Of a DNA stretch of 64,000 nucleotides, positions 24,101 through 36,310 are shown piece by piece (position 1 is the stretch's first letter; every line of letters starts with the position of its first letter). A program made the translations under genes and the position numbers. The stretch comes from Trema orientale (taxonomy: Eukaryota; Streptophyta; Magnoliopsida; Rosales; Cannabaceae). The notes beneath the pieces are model-generated. The model searched no databases, was not told the origin of the DNA, and worked only from the letters and a program-made list of their open reading frames with translations. Location of the stretch: positions 101,458 through 165,457 of the forward strand of contig JXTC01000160.1 in the NCBI GenBank assembly GCA_002914845.1. Reading direction: 5' to 3'.

Positions 24101-25562
24101 GCCTTGATCAGGAATGTCCGGAGTGGATAGTCTTCTTGTCTAGTGGAATTTCAAGTGCGCTATATCATGCCTGTGATGAACGTACCTATTGTATTCTGCA
24201 CTTCAGTGTTTTACAGGTACTATGAAATAAATCTTACCATCTTCACCATTTTCATATTCACATATGCTAAAACTGCTATACAATTTGTTCTATAAGTTCC
24301 AGAAAAAGGCAAAAAACATCTTATTACACATATTATGATTCACTTCTTTAGAACTTACTCTTCGGTTTATATCTTCTAATTCTTTGATTTTTTCAATTGG
24401 TCAAACATGATTTATTGTCTTTAAGCATGTTTTGCTTTCTGGGTTTTCCAGTTCATGGACTTCTGGTTATCTTTCTTGGCTGTGGTGAGCACTTTTGTGT
24501 ACCTAACAAATGTTAATGAAGCTACAAAAAGAACTATTCATACAGTTGCAACAATCACTACTGCCCTCATGGCTGTAACTAACTGGTCCAACCAGGTATT
24601 ACATAAAAGTACAGTCATTATTAATTAAACAACTTTGGCTAAATACGTTTAGTGGTAAACTCTGAAAATTTAAGCTCACTTAGGCTATAATGTAGGTCAA
24701 TTAATATTCCTATTGTACTATCATTGGGAGTTGCAGGCCTTCTTATTGATTGGCTAATAGAGTTTTGCACTCAAGGTAAGTCATTGTCAGTTCCATCAAG
24801 AACATGGTTACAGTTCCCAGAAAGGTATATGCCATATCTGTATTATTGGTTTCAATAAATTCTGAAGCTTTTAATTATAGTTAAAATGTGGGATTGGACC
24901 AGAAATGGCCTAATTGAATTAGTTGGATTTTGTTCATTTAATGATAAATAATTATTAGATTAATCTGATAACTGTTTTTTTTTTTTTTTTTTTTCAGATG
25001 GGAGAATGTGAAAATCTGGTTCCTTAATCTAGTAGAGACAATTTATAAATACTTCAATTGGGTCTTTGTGATTCTTCGCTTCATTGCATTGGCAATAGCT
25101 GCTTGAAGCAGGGAAATGAAAGATCCTGAAACCTATTGGATATGGCACAGGTAGCAACTATCACATTATTTGGTATCTAGAACCGGGTGATTATTTAATT
25201 TTAATTTAAATGTCACATTATTTGGCATCAAAAAATTTTTGATGTCTCTAGTATTACTCTGATAAAAATAAATCAATATCTTACCAGCTTTTTTTCAAGG
25301 GGAATTTGACAAAATAAATAAAAGAATTTTTGTTATTATTATTTCTTAATCTTGTGTTGGCTTGATTTGCAGTTCATGGCATGTTTGTATATACACTTGT
25401 GCCTTGTTTTTCCTCTGCTCAAAAGCAAATAGAAGAAATGGTGATAATGAAAAAGCAGCATCATATCAATTAGCAGAAACCCAAGAAGGCAACTCTAAGG
25501 ATGATGAGGATCCAGAACACAAAAATGGGGAAGCAGGAGAAAATAAACTTGGTCAATCATAA
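21102..25562 (+). pseudogene. TMEM8/PGAP6-like (DUF3522) membrane protein, disrupted
   Basis: The family has a signal peptide, a large extracellular region, an EGF-like motif and a seven-helix DUF3522/CREST domain; animal PGAP6/TMEM8A is a GPI-specific phospholipase. Exons: 21102-21231 (signal peptide, MVYSLKFCVLVIRLLFFLSS), 21564-21622, 21773-21881, 22092-22198, 22300-22368, 22472-23034, 23157-23673, 23888-24020, 24112-24216, 24452-24595, about 24696-24834, 24998-25150 and 25373-25562. Recognisable pieces include LPIICFRDGGPPLPD, the EGF-like YCYCDRDHGGFDC, SGISSALYHACDE, VLQFMDFWLSFLAVVSTFVY and ETYWIWHSSWHVCIYT. Lesions: an extra 8 bases (22520-22527) shift the frame; TAA at 23253, with at least two frame changes in exon 7; TAA at 23554; TAA at 23946 in exon 8; TGA at 25104 in exon 12; and a phase mismatch into exon 11. 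Most splice sites remain intact, so decay looks fairly recent. Assembly error for all lesions is unlikely. Confidence 0.85.
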
Positions 25563-26559
25563 TAATATATTTTTTTTTCTTTTTTGAAGTAATGAATTCT
25601 CAGAAATCAGTGTCACAATTAATACAATACAATATAATACAAGTAACTGCAGTTTTTTATTTTTATTTTTATTTTTTTAAACTTGTGAGTAAAGTGCTTT
25701 TATTATTATTTTGTACATTCACATAAATCGTGCTTATTTATATGTGCATCGGTAGGGCTCTGAATTATTTTGAAACTGGAAAAACGAAACATAACTTGAT
25801 TTTTGAGATCAAAAGAAAATAGGTAACTTTATAGATAAATTAAAGTGGTTTAAATTTTTAATTTTTTGTGTCTAAAATTTACGATTTTTTTTAAGTTAAT
25901 AAAAGAAAGACAATTAAACATAGTGAGACTTTCTTTTTGTTTTTTTTTCTGTTAAATTATCAACAATTTTTATTTTTAGTCTTTCGCAAAAGACATAATT
26001 ATGGGAATTTACAATGTAGTCATAAAACAAATAAGTTCCACCACTCTTATAAGCGTATTACATTTTCCTTTTCCGTGGTTTATTTATTGGGGAAATTAGC
26101 CTACATACGACTTTTTGACAAAAGTTTTGATTTTTACGGTATAATTTTTTGTTTAATACGATGCGGTATGATGTTTTCAAACTTTTGCCGTGTTTTATTT
26201 TTAATCCGTTTTTTTTTAAAAAGAGTTTGTTATCAGTTGATGTCCTGACAAGATCCTTTTATTTTTCATTTAAATTTTAGTTCCCTTTAACTTTTTCAAT
26301 TCATTTTTATCTTTTTATTTTTTAATTACATTTTCAAATATATTTTCACATACATATTTTTAATAACACAGTTATTTTTATGAATCACTTTATTTTGTAA
26401 ATTAATTCCAACCTTTTCTAATTTCTTCTCTCCCTCTTCATATTTATTTTTTTCTTTTTCTTGCAGTAATTTTGTTTCGGGGATGGATTTTTTTTTTTTT
26501 TTGGAGATAGATTTTTATTAGATTGTTTTTAAAATTTTCCTCTTTATATAACAAAAGAA
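25563..26559. other. Intergenic, no gene supported
   Basis: T-rich and A-rich spacer downstream of the TMEM8-like locus. The 103-codon open frame at 25937-26248 is rich in F, L and I, and has no domain that I recognise. Confidence 0.4.
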
Positions 26560-27950
26560 TTTACCATTAGTATCCTAACGGTTTACGGTGTCCAAAAATG
26601 AAAAAAGTAGTTTTGCTTTCCTTATTGCCAAAATAGAAAAATATCATATATGTCCTACTGATTATCTTTAGCATCTAAATTTTTTTAATTTTTTTCTTTT
26701 AAAAATGAGGTTATTATAAGTTTTTTACAAGGTAGTTCTTGAAAAAAGAAAATAGACCATAAGTATCTTCGTCAGTTACTTTTAGTATCCACCAAAATTG
26801 AAAACGGGAGTTGGGCTCATTATTGCAAAATAAATAAATAAAAAATATTGTGATAGATATCGCACCGGGTTATTTGTGGTATCCAAAAAATCGGAAGTGA
26901 AGTGAAGCCAAAAAAAATATTAAAAATAAAAATACGGTTACCATACATATCGTACCATGATACCTATAGTATCTTGAGATATTGAAAAAGAAAAATACTA
27001 TAAGTATCTACTATGTACCACTTTCTAGTTTACTTATAGTGACTAATAAAGAATATAAAGTTGAGATTATTGTTGCATCCAAAAAAGAAAAAAAGAAATG
27101 AAGTTATAGTATAGGTATTATATCATTATACCGTAGGTATTGTACAATGATACTTATCACGTTTAATATCTTACGATGCTAAAAAAAATTATGATAGGTA
27201 CCTTACCATGTTGCATCTGAACAGGAAAAAAAAGTTGAAGTTATAGTATAGGTATATACCATAGGTATCGTACCATAATGCCTATCGTATGTTAAGATAC
27301 TGGAAAAAAAAAAAAAAAAGGTTATTATAGGTATTTTACTATACACCACTTTTCAGTTTACTTGTAATGATTAATAAAGTTAAAATAGAAAGTTGAGTTT
27401 ATTATTGCATCTAAAAAAGAAAAAAAAATTGAAGTTAAAATAGGTATCGCATCTAGTTACCTATAGTATCCATGACATTGGAATAGGAATTAGGCTTCTC
27501 TAATTGCTTAAAAATATATTTTTAGATGTGAATTTTATTAAAAAAATATGATATACTTCACTTTAAATGAATATTACTATAGATATCCTACTTAGATGGA
27601 GAAATTTGAATTATAGACTAAACTTATTTTACTCTAAGCATCTAACAAAGTCTGATGTAAAATTTGCGGATTGTTGACATTCACCTGGTAGGATACCAAT
27701 GGTCATCTACTTGGTTAGTACAGATTAATCATTTTGTTACCTAATATTATTTGGTTACCTATAGTCTCCCACTTGATTAACGACATTATTCTACTAAATT
27801 ACTTATAGTAACGAAGTAAATTAGAAGGCAAGTTGAGTGTTCCATAATTTAAAAAAAAAACAAATAAATAAAAAGAAAAAAATGAGATTATTATACGTAT
27901 TGTATTATATTAGGTCACATCTTTTATCCCAAAAATAAAAAAGGTAGTTT
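26560..27950. repeat. Degenerate array with GGTATC...GATACC palindromic motifs
   Basis: Repeated, diverged copies of a motif of the form TAGGTATCGTACCATGATAC followed by CTATAGTATC are interspersed with A runs. A longer period of about 330-340 bases is visible: the segment around 27013-27125 (TACCACTTTCTAGTTTACTT, then TTGTTGCATCCAAAAAAGAA) recurs around 27345-27465. It is non-coding. Confidence 0.6.
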
Positions 27951-28794
27951 TGTCGTATGTGACTTAAAAAATTTGGTAAAAAAAATGTAGTTCAATAAAA
28001 AATTTTGATTCATAATCCAAAAAAAAAAGAAAAAAAGACAAGTTAGCGAAAAAATGAAAAAGAAAAAAAAAAGCAATGCAAAAATATACAAAATTAAAAA
28101 GTTTTAATTCTTTTTTAATGTTTTCAAAGAAAAGCACTGTGACAGAAGCAAGGTATCATCACGTCTTAACAAACAGTGCTGGTCGTCATTTTCTTAACTT
28201 ACTCTGTTTTTTTCTTTTCGTTTTTTTTTCTTTTTGCCTTGATGTGTGTCAGTCATAGATCCGTATTTTTCAGAAAATTACGCTCGTACGTCGTATTTTT
28301 CAAATTTTTTCCTGGGTGCCGTACTTTTTGAAAGTAGGCTACTGTTTACCGTATTTCTCTAAAAACTCCTTATTTATTATTGTGTTTGATTTGGTTTAAT
28401 TTTGCAAACAATTCTAACTGTAAAAGTTCCCTTGCTTCGGAATTGAAACTAATCCAGTGACAAAGTATCCCTCAATAGTTCATCATTTTTTTTTTTACTG
28501 TGTTTGATTTAATTTTTTTCTCGCACTGTTTAAGTGGAACACTATATATATATATATATGTATGTGTCCTATAGACAAAAATATTTCAGTATTAAATCCC
28601 CAACANNNNAAAAAAAAAAAAAAAAAAAAAAAGAAATTTTGTTATTTCCCAAAAGCCTTAAAGATTTCTTTAAAAGTAATTTAAAAGGATAATTTATAAT
28701 TTATATGGTAATATAGTATACTAGAATCCACCGGTCAAATATTTTATAATCTTGAATGTTCAATTTCTAAAATCAATTTTATATTACTTAGTAA
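27951..28794. other. AT-rich spacer with microsatellite and small N run
   Basis: Contains a short (TA)n run at about 28541-28558, four N at 28606-28609 next to a long A run (probably a homopolymer assembly break), and no supported gene. Confidence 0.5.
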
Positions 28795-29230
28795 GGTGAG
28801 CATCTCTCCCTCGACTTGGAGTGGACCTTAGATCTGGGTACTCCGCATGTGTTCTTCAAATGGCGGACTTGGGACAGAAAACATGGTTGGTCAAAGGAGA
28901 TGGATCGAAGATATTATTCTATACATACGCTCGTGATCATGAGGGATTAACCAGCTGCCGTAGGTCAGAGGAGCCTAAGCGGATTTTCAAACCTCGGGAT
29001 GGATGCACCCAGTCAGTCACCTACTCTTGACAGTCAGCGAAGAGAACACATGGTAGAGGGATAATTAGAGGTACAATGAAGCATCAGAGGACCAAAGTGT
29101 TATGATCCCTCCTCAGACAAACTCAAAACCTACATCTTTGGTGCCAACTTTTTCAACAAGGTAGGTTCTACTCCAGTCCAATATTTTCGACTGCTCAGCC
29201 GCTTTCACGTTGCCGCCTCCTTCATTTTTT
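28795..29230. other. Compositionally distinct patch of unknown origin
   Basis: About 430 bases with clearly higher GC than the flanks, beginning near GTGAGCATCTCTCCCTCGAC and ending near TTGCCGCCTCCTTC. A 69-codon open frame at 28821-29030 has no recognised domain. The texture is that of an old retroelement fragment, but I see no terminal repeats or retroelement protein motif. Confidence 0.35.
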
Positions 29231-29929
29231 TTACTTTTCGACTGGGTCGAGGCAAAGGTAATTTTAGAAAAATTTTATTAAATAACGTAATAATAAAAGT
29301 TGTAAAAAAAAAAAATGTCAAAAGTGATAATACCCAAAAAAAAAAAAAAAACAATAGCTTGATATTTTGTGAGTGCAAACATAGCTTGAGTTTTGAGATC
29401 AAGGGAACATAGGTAATTTGGTAGATATTTATATTAACATGTAATCTAAAAGTGCCATGTTGCACCTCAGAAATTATTCTATTCTGGTCCTTTTTGGAAA
29501 TGAACGTTGAACATGACCAGTAGTGTTTTTCAATAAAATGATATTTATAAGAATATTTTGTAGTATGTCCTTTTTTTTTTTTTTTAAAGAGTATCACAAT
29601 ACTAATGACAGGTGATTTATGCCAAAAAATGCCAATAATTACCCTCCAGTAATACTATGACATTACTAAAAAAATCATCATTTTGAAAAATTGAGAAAAT
29701 AGATGCAAGCAGAAGAAGTCTTTTGGGGCAAAATGATTTTTTTGTAAATTTTCTTTCTTTCAAAATGGCATTTTTAGAAGCATCATAAGTTTGTTTTATG
29801 ACCTGTCATTTATGTCATTTTTTAAGAGTTTTTTTTTCAATAAATATTGATGATACTCTCAAAAATGTCATTTTGAAAAGAAAAGAGAAAAAAATAGTTC
29901 GGGCCAAATTACTCTCATTCAGGCNCAGC
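29231..29929. other. AT-rich spacer
   Basis: Low-complexity sequence with scattered TCATTTTGAAAA-type motifs (29670s, 29760s, 29870s), and a single N at 29925. No gene seen. Confidence 0.4.
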
Positions 29930-30623
29930 CATTGGGTTGATGATAAACAAGCCCACATTGCAAATAACGTTGGATAGGTCCCACCATGAGCATCGTATTC
30001 GGTCCTCCTCTTTCTCTCTCAAAACTTTAATCGATAAATAAATAAACGATCGGAGAAAAGGAAAAAGGAAAAGCTGACTCATTCATTCATTTCTCAATTC
30101 TCATCGTCAATCACATCACCCTACTCTTCTGAGTTCCGAGTTGACTCACCGATTCCATCCTCAAACTCAAGGTCAATCTCTTCTCCAAACCTTTTTTTTT
30201 TTTTTTTGTGATAAATTTTCTTATTTCATTTACTGCTTCAGCTCAAATATTCAGGTAGATCCGTATAATAGTTCGTATATTTACTTTACTGAATTTTTTT
30301 TTTATTTATATCTTCTTTTTGAGTGTTGGGTTAAAGTTGGTTTGTTCTCATGGATTTTTGTAATTTTTTTTTTTTTTTTTAAGAAAAGGAGTATGATATT
30401 GTTGTATAGTTGTTGGGTGAGAAAATGCAAGAAAATTAAGGAGAAATGGAATTTAAATTTTGAATTTATTGGATCATACATGCTCTTAGAATTTAGAGAT
30501 CTTAAGGAGATTTATGCTACTAAGCTTAAATTCAACTTTGTGTACACTAATTAAATCATAATATTGAAAGGCATCTAATATAGTGATTTTTTTTTTTTTT
30601 TTTTTTTTTTGGGGTACTGATAG
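29930..30623 (+). promoter_or_regulatory. SR45a promoter, leader exon and leader intron
   Basis: AGCCCA at about 29951 and a CT-rich leader precede a likely non-coding first exon ending near CTCAAACTCAAG at 30171 (followed by GTCAATCTC). A leader intron then runs to the acceptor TGATAG at 30618-30623, directly before the ATG. Boundaries are inferred from splice consensus. Confidence 0.5.
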
Positions 30624-33132
30624 ATGCCATATCCAAGAGAAGGAAGGTCAGTTTTTCATTCAGTTTTAGTATTTGGAATTGTGGGTTTATTCACTTAGTT
30701 ATGATATGGGTCATGCGTAATATGGGAAATTGTGTTCCCTCAGTTGGTATTACTCTTTTGTTTTATTATGTTTTAGGTCTCCTTCACCACACTCACCTCG
30801 GCCTGGCAGAGGGCGTCGGTCTAGATCATTTTCGAGGTCAAGAAGAAGCCGCTCCAGGTATATGGGATTCTCTAAGCTGTAAAAATTTTTCTTTTTTTTT
30901 TTTTTTTCTTTTTTTTGATGTGTATCATATCAACTATCAAGCTGATATTTGATAAGTTGAAAGGAATTGGGTTTTGGGTTTTGTTGCGACAGGAGTCGTG
31001 ATTCTGATGCCATCGCCAATCCTGGGAATAACTTGTATGTGACAGGCTTATCCACTAGAGTTACCACCAGTGATCTTGAAAAGTATTTTGGAAAAGAAGG
31101 AAAGGTATGGTTAATTGCAAATTTAGATGCTTGATGATTGAATATTCATCATTTGTTTTGAGCTCAGAAGTTACCGTTACAGAAGTTGATGCAGATTTAT
31201 TGTGATTATTCATGTGAACTGTGAATGGCCTGAGTTTATTGTGACTGGTTTTCTGTAGTTTCAGGGAGTCATGACCATGTTGTGTGGTTAGCCATGAATT
31301 AGGAAGCGTGTGTACACTAATCTAAGCATGGGAAGAAACTCTTAAGCTGTTAAATGGAGTTTGACATCTCAGTTTTGCTATCAGGTTTTGGAGTGCCATC
31401 TGGTTACAGATCCTCGCAGCAAGGAATCCCGTGGATTTGGCTTTGTCACAATGGAAACTCTTGAAGATGCAGACCGCTGTATTAAGCATTTAAACCGTTC
31501 AGTGCTAGAAGGTCGATTAATCACTGTAGAAAAGGTATTAGTTTCCGTCGAAGGATCTAACTCGTTCTGAGTACGGGGGCTTTCTTATTCATATGTATTA
31601 TAGTTTCTTCGAAAATTTTGCTTTCTTCAGAATGTGGCCTGATTAGCTTTGGCAGCAGGTCTGGTCTATGTAGCTTCATCGAATTCACAATCTAAGCTCT
31701 AAACAGTCGTACCTATCCCCCTTCACGACATGAGCTCTGCATCGACAATTTCAAACTCATCGATTCAAATTCGACTATTTTGCAGAGGGTTGTGTACCCT
31801 ATTTACCTCTTTCTTGGTTGGCAACTGCATCCACCATGGTTTATTAATTTTCTAAATATAAATACCCTAGAGGCATGGTAAACTCTTCTTGTTGCATCAG
31901 TCTTTTCGCTTGTCCTGCTTATTTAATCAAAATTGGATGTTTTATCTTACATACTAGCTAAACAAAAGGTTGAAAGGAATTCTCTCAAATAGTTTTTAAG
32001 GTGGTCTTAGCTGAGTAGAGTTGGCTAATGCATGCCATGATGATAAATTTTTGGAGGATTAGGGAAAAAGATGAAAATCTCAATAACCTTATAAACCTTC
32101 CAATTTTCTGAATTCATATTCTGGGAGGGCTATAATTATATTTAGTAGTTTGAAGTGCTTTCAGGCAGCATTCTATGATTTCATATTAACCGTTTTGAGT
32201 AATCTATTGACCTGCTTGTCCATCTTGGTGTCACCTTGCATCTTTGTGTGCGTATGCAGGCTAAAAGGAAGCGAGGAAGGACACCAACTCCAGGCAGGTA
32301 TCAGGGTTTGCGAGATAAGCGAGGTACAACAATGATTACTCTTGCATTGTTTTGCAATTGCTTTTTATTAAGTAAAGGATTTATTATCAGTTGATAACTT
32401 TAGGCTAGTACTGCTTTTTTTATCCTAAATTTGACAGCGTGTGTCAGACGTGATACATGGCTAAAGCATGTACCTTTGCTTGAGATTTTGACCACCTTGT
32501 AACCTGCCAGCATTGCAGATGCGATTTTGCACTTGGCCTTTAGGCCTGAGCTTTCTCATTTACGTTGAACCTTAAAATTGAATAGCAATATTCCTAAATT
32601 AGTGTTTGTTAGTTCTCAGTAGTTAAAATTCTTGTGAACCTTTTATTTATTGGATATTGATAGGGTATCTAATAGGAGGTTAGAAAGTTTCATGACTTTT
32701 TTAGACGTTATCTCTTAGAAAGTTAAGTTCAGCATCGCTTCTCAGTTTCCATCATGCTTAGAAAACCCAGATGACGTCTAAGATAAGCTGTGTTCTATAA
32801 TGTTTGCTTGCCCTTCATAATCTTTTTCATTTTTCGCAATGGTCTGTTGCCTTCTCCGTCCTCCCATTGTTGTGGTTGCTGGAAATATTCTGAAACTTGT
32901 TGAGCAATGATAGAGCGTTTTTATTTAGAATTTCATCTACTGCTACTGTCTTCTATTCACTACTTATCAATGCCAAAACTACGCAGGACATGGTCGTAGA
33001 CATTCTCGTAGCCGCTCACCACGCCGATGGCAAGACAGGGATCCTTACTCAAGGGACCAACGGAGAAGATCACGATCTCCAAATGATAGAAGGCGCAGGG
33101 AGCGATCCTTGTCTGGTGGATATCATAGATAG
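30624..33132 (+). CDS. SR45a: Serine/arginine-rich Tra2-like splicing factor SR45a
   Basis: A nuclear RNA-binding protein that promotes splice-site choice. Arabidopsis SR45a is stress-induced and is itself alternatively spliced. Exons 30624-30646, 30777-30857, 30993-31104, 31385-31534, 32260-32323 and 32987-33132 join in frame to 191 codons. An N-terminal Arg/Ser segment (residues about 8-45) is followed by one RRM with RNP2 LYVTGL and RNP1 RGFGFVTM, then the linker KRKRGRTPTPGRYQG typical of Tra2 proteins, then a C-terminal Arg/Ser tail (HSRSRSPRRW, RRRSRSPNDRRRRERS) ending GGYHR. The ATG lies at the very start of the second transcript exon. The protein is shorter than Arabidopsis SR45a (about 380) because the C-terminal RS region is short. 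Introns 4 and 5 (725 and 663 bases) are long and may carry alternative exons. Confidence 0.93.
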
Positions 33133-33329
33133 ATCTAAACTGATCCAAATCACATGACATGGCTATTGTTCATCAGCAAAAAAGAGCTTTTGGTTTTATT
33201 TTTCTGTGAAATGTAGATTCGGCTACTAATTTCCCTTTCATTTTACCCACTTTGTCCAGTGTTTCTATTATCCTCATAAATCTTAACATCATCTAGTTTC
33301 CTATTCTGTGGTTTCTGCCAGGAGACCTG

Positions 33330-33535
33330 CATGAGTGCATGGCATGGTGGTTGTCGACGACATTGTCTCGTAATTGCAAGATTGTGTAGTTGTATTGTGT
33401 CATGAGTGCACGGCATGGTGGTTGTCGACGACATTGTCTCTTAATTGCAAGATTGTGTAGTTGTATTGGTCATGAGTGCACGGCATGGTGGTTGTCGACG
33501 ACATTCTTAATTGCAAGATTGTGTAGTTGTATTGT
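33330..33535. repeat. Three-copy tandem repeat, ~70-bp unit, downstream of SR45a
   Basis: Units at 33330-33400, 33401-33470 and 33471-33535 start CATGAGTGCA(T/C)GGCATGG, pass through a GTCGAC palindrome and end TTGTGTAGTTGTATTG. The third copy has lost about six bases. It lies 200 bases after the SR45a stop, so it may be in the 3' UTR. Three units without distinct spacers rule out a CRISPR array. Confidence 0.92.
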
Positions 33536-34489
33536 TTATGTGTGTGTTTTTGTTCTTAGTTGTTTGTTTTTCATTTTTTTTTGTCGGAGTGAAATGGTGA
33601 GATTGTGCCTTTTTTTATTTCATGGACTTGAAGTCTTGCAGTGTTGACAATTGAAATGTGTTTAGCACATGAAAAGATGTGCATAACTTATGGACCAGTG
33701 TGCAAAAGACGACTAAGTTTAGGGACCAAATGGAGCTACTTACCTTAGTTTATAGATATACATACATATATATATATATACATATACATTTTTTTTTTTG
33801 GTGTTCTATGTTATTAAGCTTTGGCTAAGGGCATCTCCAACGTATAATACCAAAAATCTCTAACTATAACACGAAAATGGTGTAACTGTAACTTTATCTC
33901 TAATTCAATATACCTTTTTTAACATCAAAAAAGAATATTCCCTATATATGCCTTTTTATATAACTTTTTTCTTATTCCCTATTATTTATTTATATATTTT
34001 ACCAATTATGCTCATGTATAAATATATTTTTTTTCACATATTGATCAATAATATGTTTTATTATATAACAAAGTTGCAGAAACTGATAGATTAATAAAGT
34101 ATATTTTATTAACTAAAATTATCTACTTACTATTAATATATTATTTAGGACAAATTTGCATTTAACAAAATTATTTGTGACCCAAAACATTACATTTAAT
34201 AATTAAATATAAACACAAATACGAAAAATAGATATTGATAATTTGATATTCATTCAACCATTTGAATTAGTATACTCCTCCCACAAATGATCAATTAATG
34301 CATGATGAAATGCAAAGTGAGTAACATTATCCTTGATTTATCTATGTCGAGCAATAAATTGGTGAAATCTTGTATTTTTATCTACTACTATTTCAACTTC
34401 TGGAGTTGGTGGAATTGGTGCATCAAAATCATATTCATCTTCGATTATAATGTTGTGCATGATAATGCATACATTCATTTTGTCATATA

Positions 34490-35565
34490 ACACATTTTTT
34501 TCCCCTAAAAAATGTGTCGTTTATGCCACAATTGCGAACCGTGATTAGATAACTTTGAAGGCACGCTCTATGTCTGTTTTACACACTACCTATTTCATGG
34601 AACAAAAAAAAAAGGTATTTTTTTTTTCGGACATTATGGTTGGTAAATAGTTTACCTATTTCATGGAAAAAAAAAAGGTATTTTTTTTCTTTCAGACATT
34701 ATGGTTGGTGAATAGTTTGCATAATAGTGGACCATTTTGGGTATATACTATCAGCTAAATAATAACCCATGTTATATTATTTTCCTTGGATAACATAATA
34801 AGTGGGAGGAGCAATATCTTGAGCTAGATTAGAAAAAAAATGGGATAGTTCCAACACATTGATATCATTATTGGTATTTGGTACCCAGTATACCCAAATA
34901 TGCGTGACATATCCAAAGATCATAATCTGCTATAGCTTCAAGAATAATATTTGGTGACTCACTACAAGCTACGTATTATCCAGCCCATACTATTGGACAA
35001 TTTTATAATTTCCAATGCATACAATCTAGATTGCAAACATTCCTGAAAAACCACATTGTTGACCAACATGGAATAGCTTGGCAACGTAATTAGCAAGGGA
35101 TGTTCTTAGATACCACTCTGCAAATATCTCAACAATAGTATAATATAATCTCTTCGTACTTTCAATTATCATTGACTCGCCTATATTAATGTACTTGTTC
35201 GTAGCATCCGTCAGTAGACCATATATCAATGTTCGTTACATAGCTGCTACTTTCGGTAAAGTTGATAATCCCAATCTACCAAGTCTATCACTTCATTTTT
35301 GGAAGCAGTTGTCAAGACCTTTGACCGCATTAATAATATGAAGGAACAAACTTTGAAATATTCGATATCGTTGGCAAAATATGGCATCATTGTATCGTGG
35401 GGTCTCGACAAAATAGTCGTTGAACAAATTGCGATCCATAATTTCACTGTTGTGATGGATCACTACTTGACCAGGAATTGATCCACCATGGATCACTTTG
35501 TTATTTTGTTGATTGAAAAAATTAGCGAGGGTCATGTTGTTGTTAGCAATCGAATGATGTATCAC
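34490..35565 (-). pseudogene. PIF/Harbinger transposase (HARBI1/ALP1-like nuclease) relic
   Basis: Minus-strand fragments in different frames spell parts of a plant Harbinger DDE transposase. An N-terminal piece, 35565-35247, has NLFNDYFVETPRYNDAIFC and a following QSLFLHIINAVKGLD. The next piece, 35229-35026, has GESMIIESTKRLYYTIVEIF and VGQQCGFSGMF. Further on, around 34870-34690, fragments like NDINVLELSHFFSNLAQDI and NMGYYLADSIYPKWSTI lie between stops. Stops and frame changes separate the pieces, so no active enzyme can be made. The family call rests on these motifs from memory. Confidence 0.8.
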
Positions 35566-35899
35566 TTTTTCAGATGCATTAATCGCTGTGATATTATTAT
35601 CACTAATAAATCATCGTTGTAATTCGAAGAGGAAGTAAAATATGATAAATAAGATGTACCTCTAATATTGAAATTCATTTTCAAAGTGAAGAAAAAGGCT
35701 AAGTTTATTGGATGTGAATTTTTTGAAAGGTAAACAAAAGGAGAAGATTTGTTTTTAAATAACAACTAAGGATTGTGAGTCATATCATAATGTAGTATGC
35801 TATTTATAACAAATTAATGAACTTATCTTATAAGGTTAAAAATTCAATCTGACAATTCAAGATCATGATGAAATCCATCCAACGATTTAACTTTAGTAG

Positions 35900-36310
35900 T
35901 CTAGATTTTCTTATTTGGATGCATTGAAGGAAGTGTAAGACTGATAAAATTCTTAAGAATATATTTTTAATCTTATCAACTCTTCACCAAGTCTAATTTT
36001 TCTTATTCGGATGCATTGGAGCAAATATCAAACTGAACTTATTGGAGAAAGTATGAAACTGATAAAATTTTTAAAAATATATTTTTTATCTTATCAACTC
36101 TTCATCAAGTCCTGATTTTCTTATCCGGAAGCATTGGGGTAAGTATAAAGCTGAACTCATTAGAGAAAGTGTGAAGCTAATAAGATTCTTAAGAATATAT
36201 TTCTTATCTTATCAACTCTTCATTAAGTCCATATTTTCTTATCCGAAAATATCAAAGTAACTATAAAATTGAACTTATTTTGGGAAAGTGTAAAGCTGAT
36301 AAAAAAATTT
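35900..36310. repeat. Tandem repeat inside the Harbinger relic, ~119-bp unit
   Basis: About three and a half copies, each running TCTTAT(T/C)(T/C)GGATGCATTGG, then GAACTTATTGGAGAAAGT, then AAGAATATATTT, then CTTATCAACTCTTCA(C/T). Copies start near 35909, 36001, 36119 and 36238. Similarity is high enough that the array probably arose inside the element. Confidence 0.85.

Noticed and set aside
33330..33535. Direct repeats considered as a CRISPR array
   Set aside because: The units are contiguous, without unique spacers, and the context is a plant nuclear gene.
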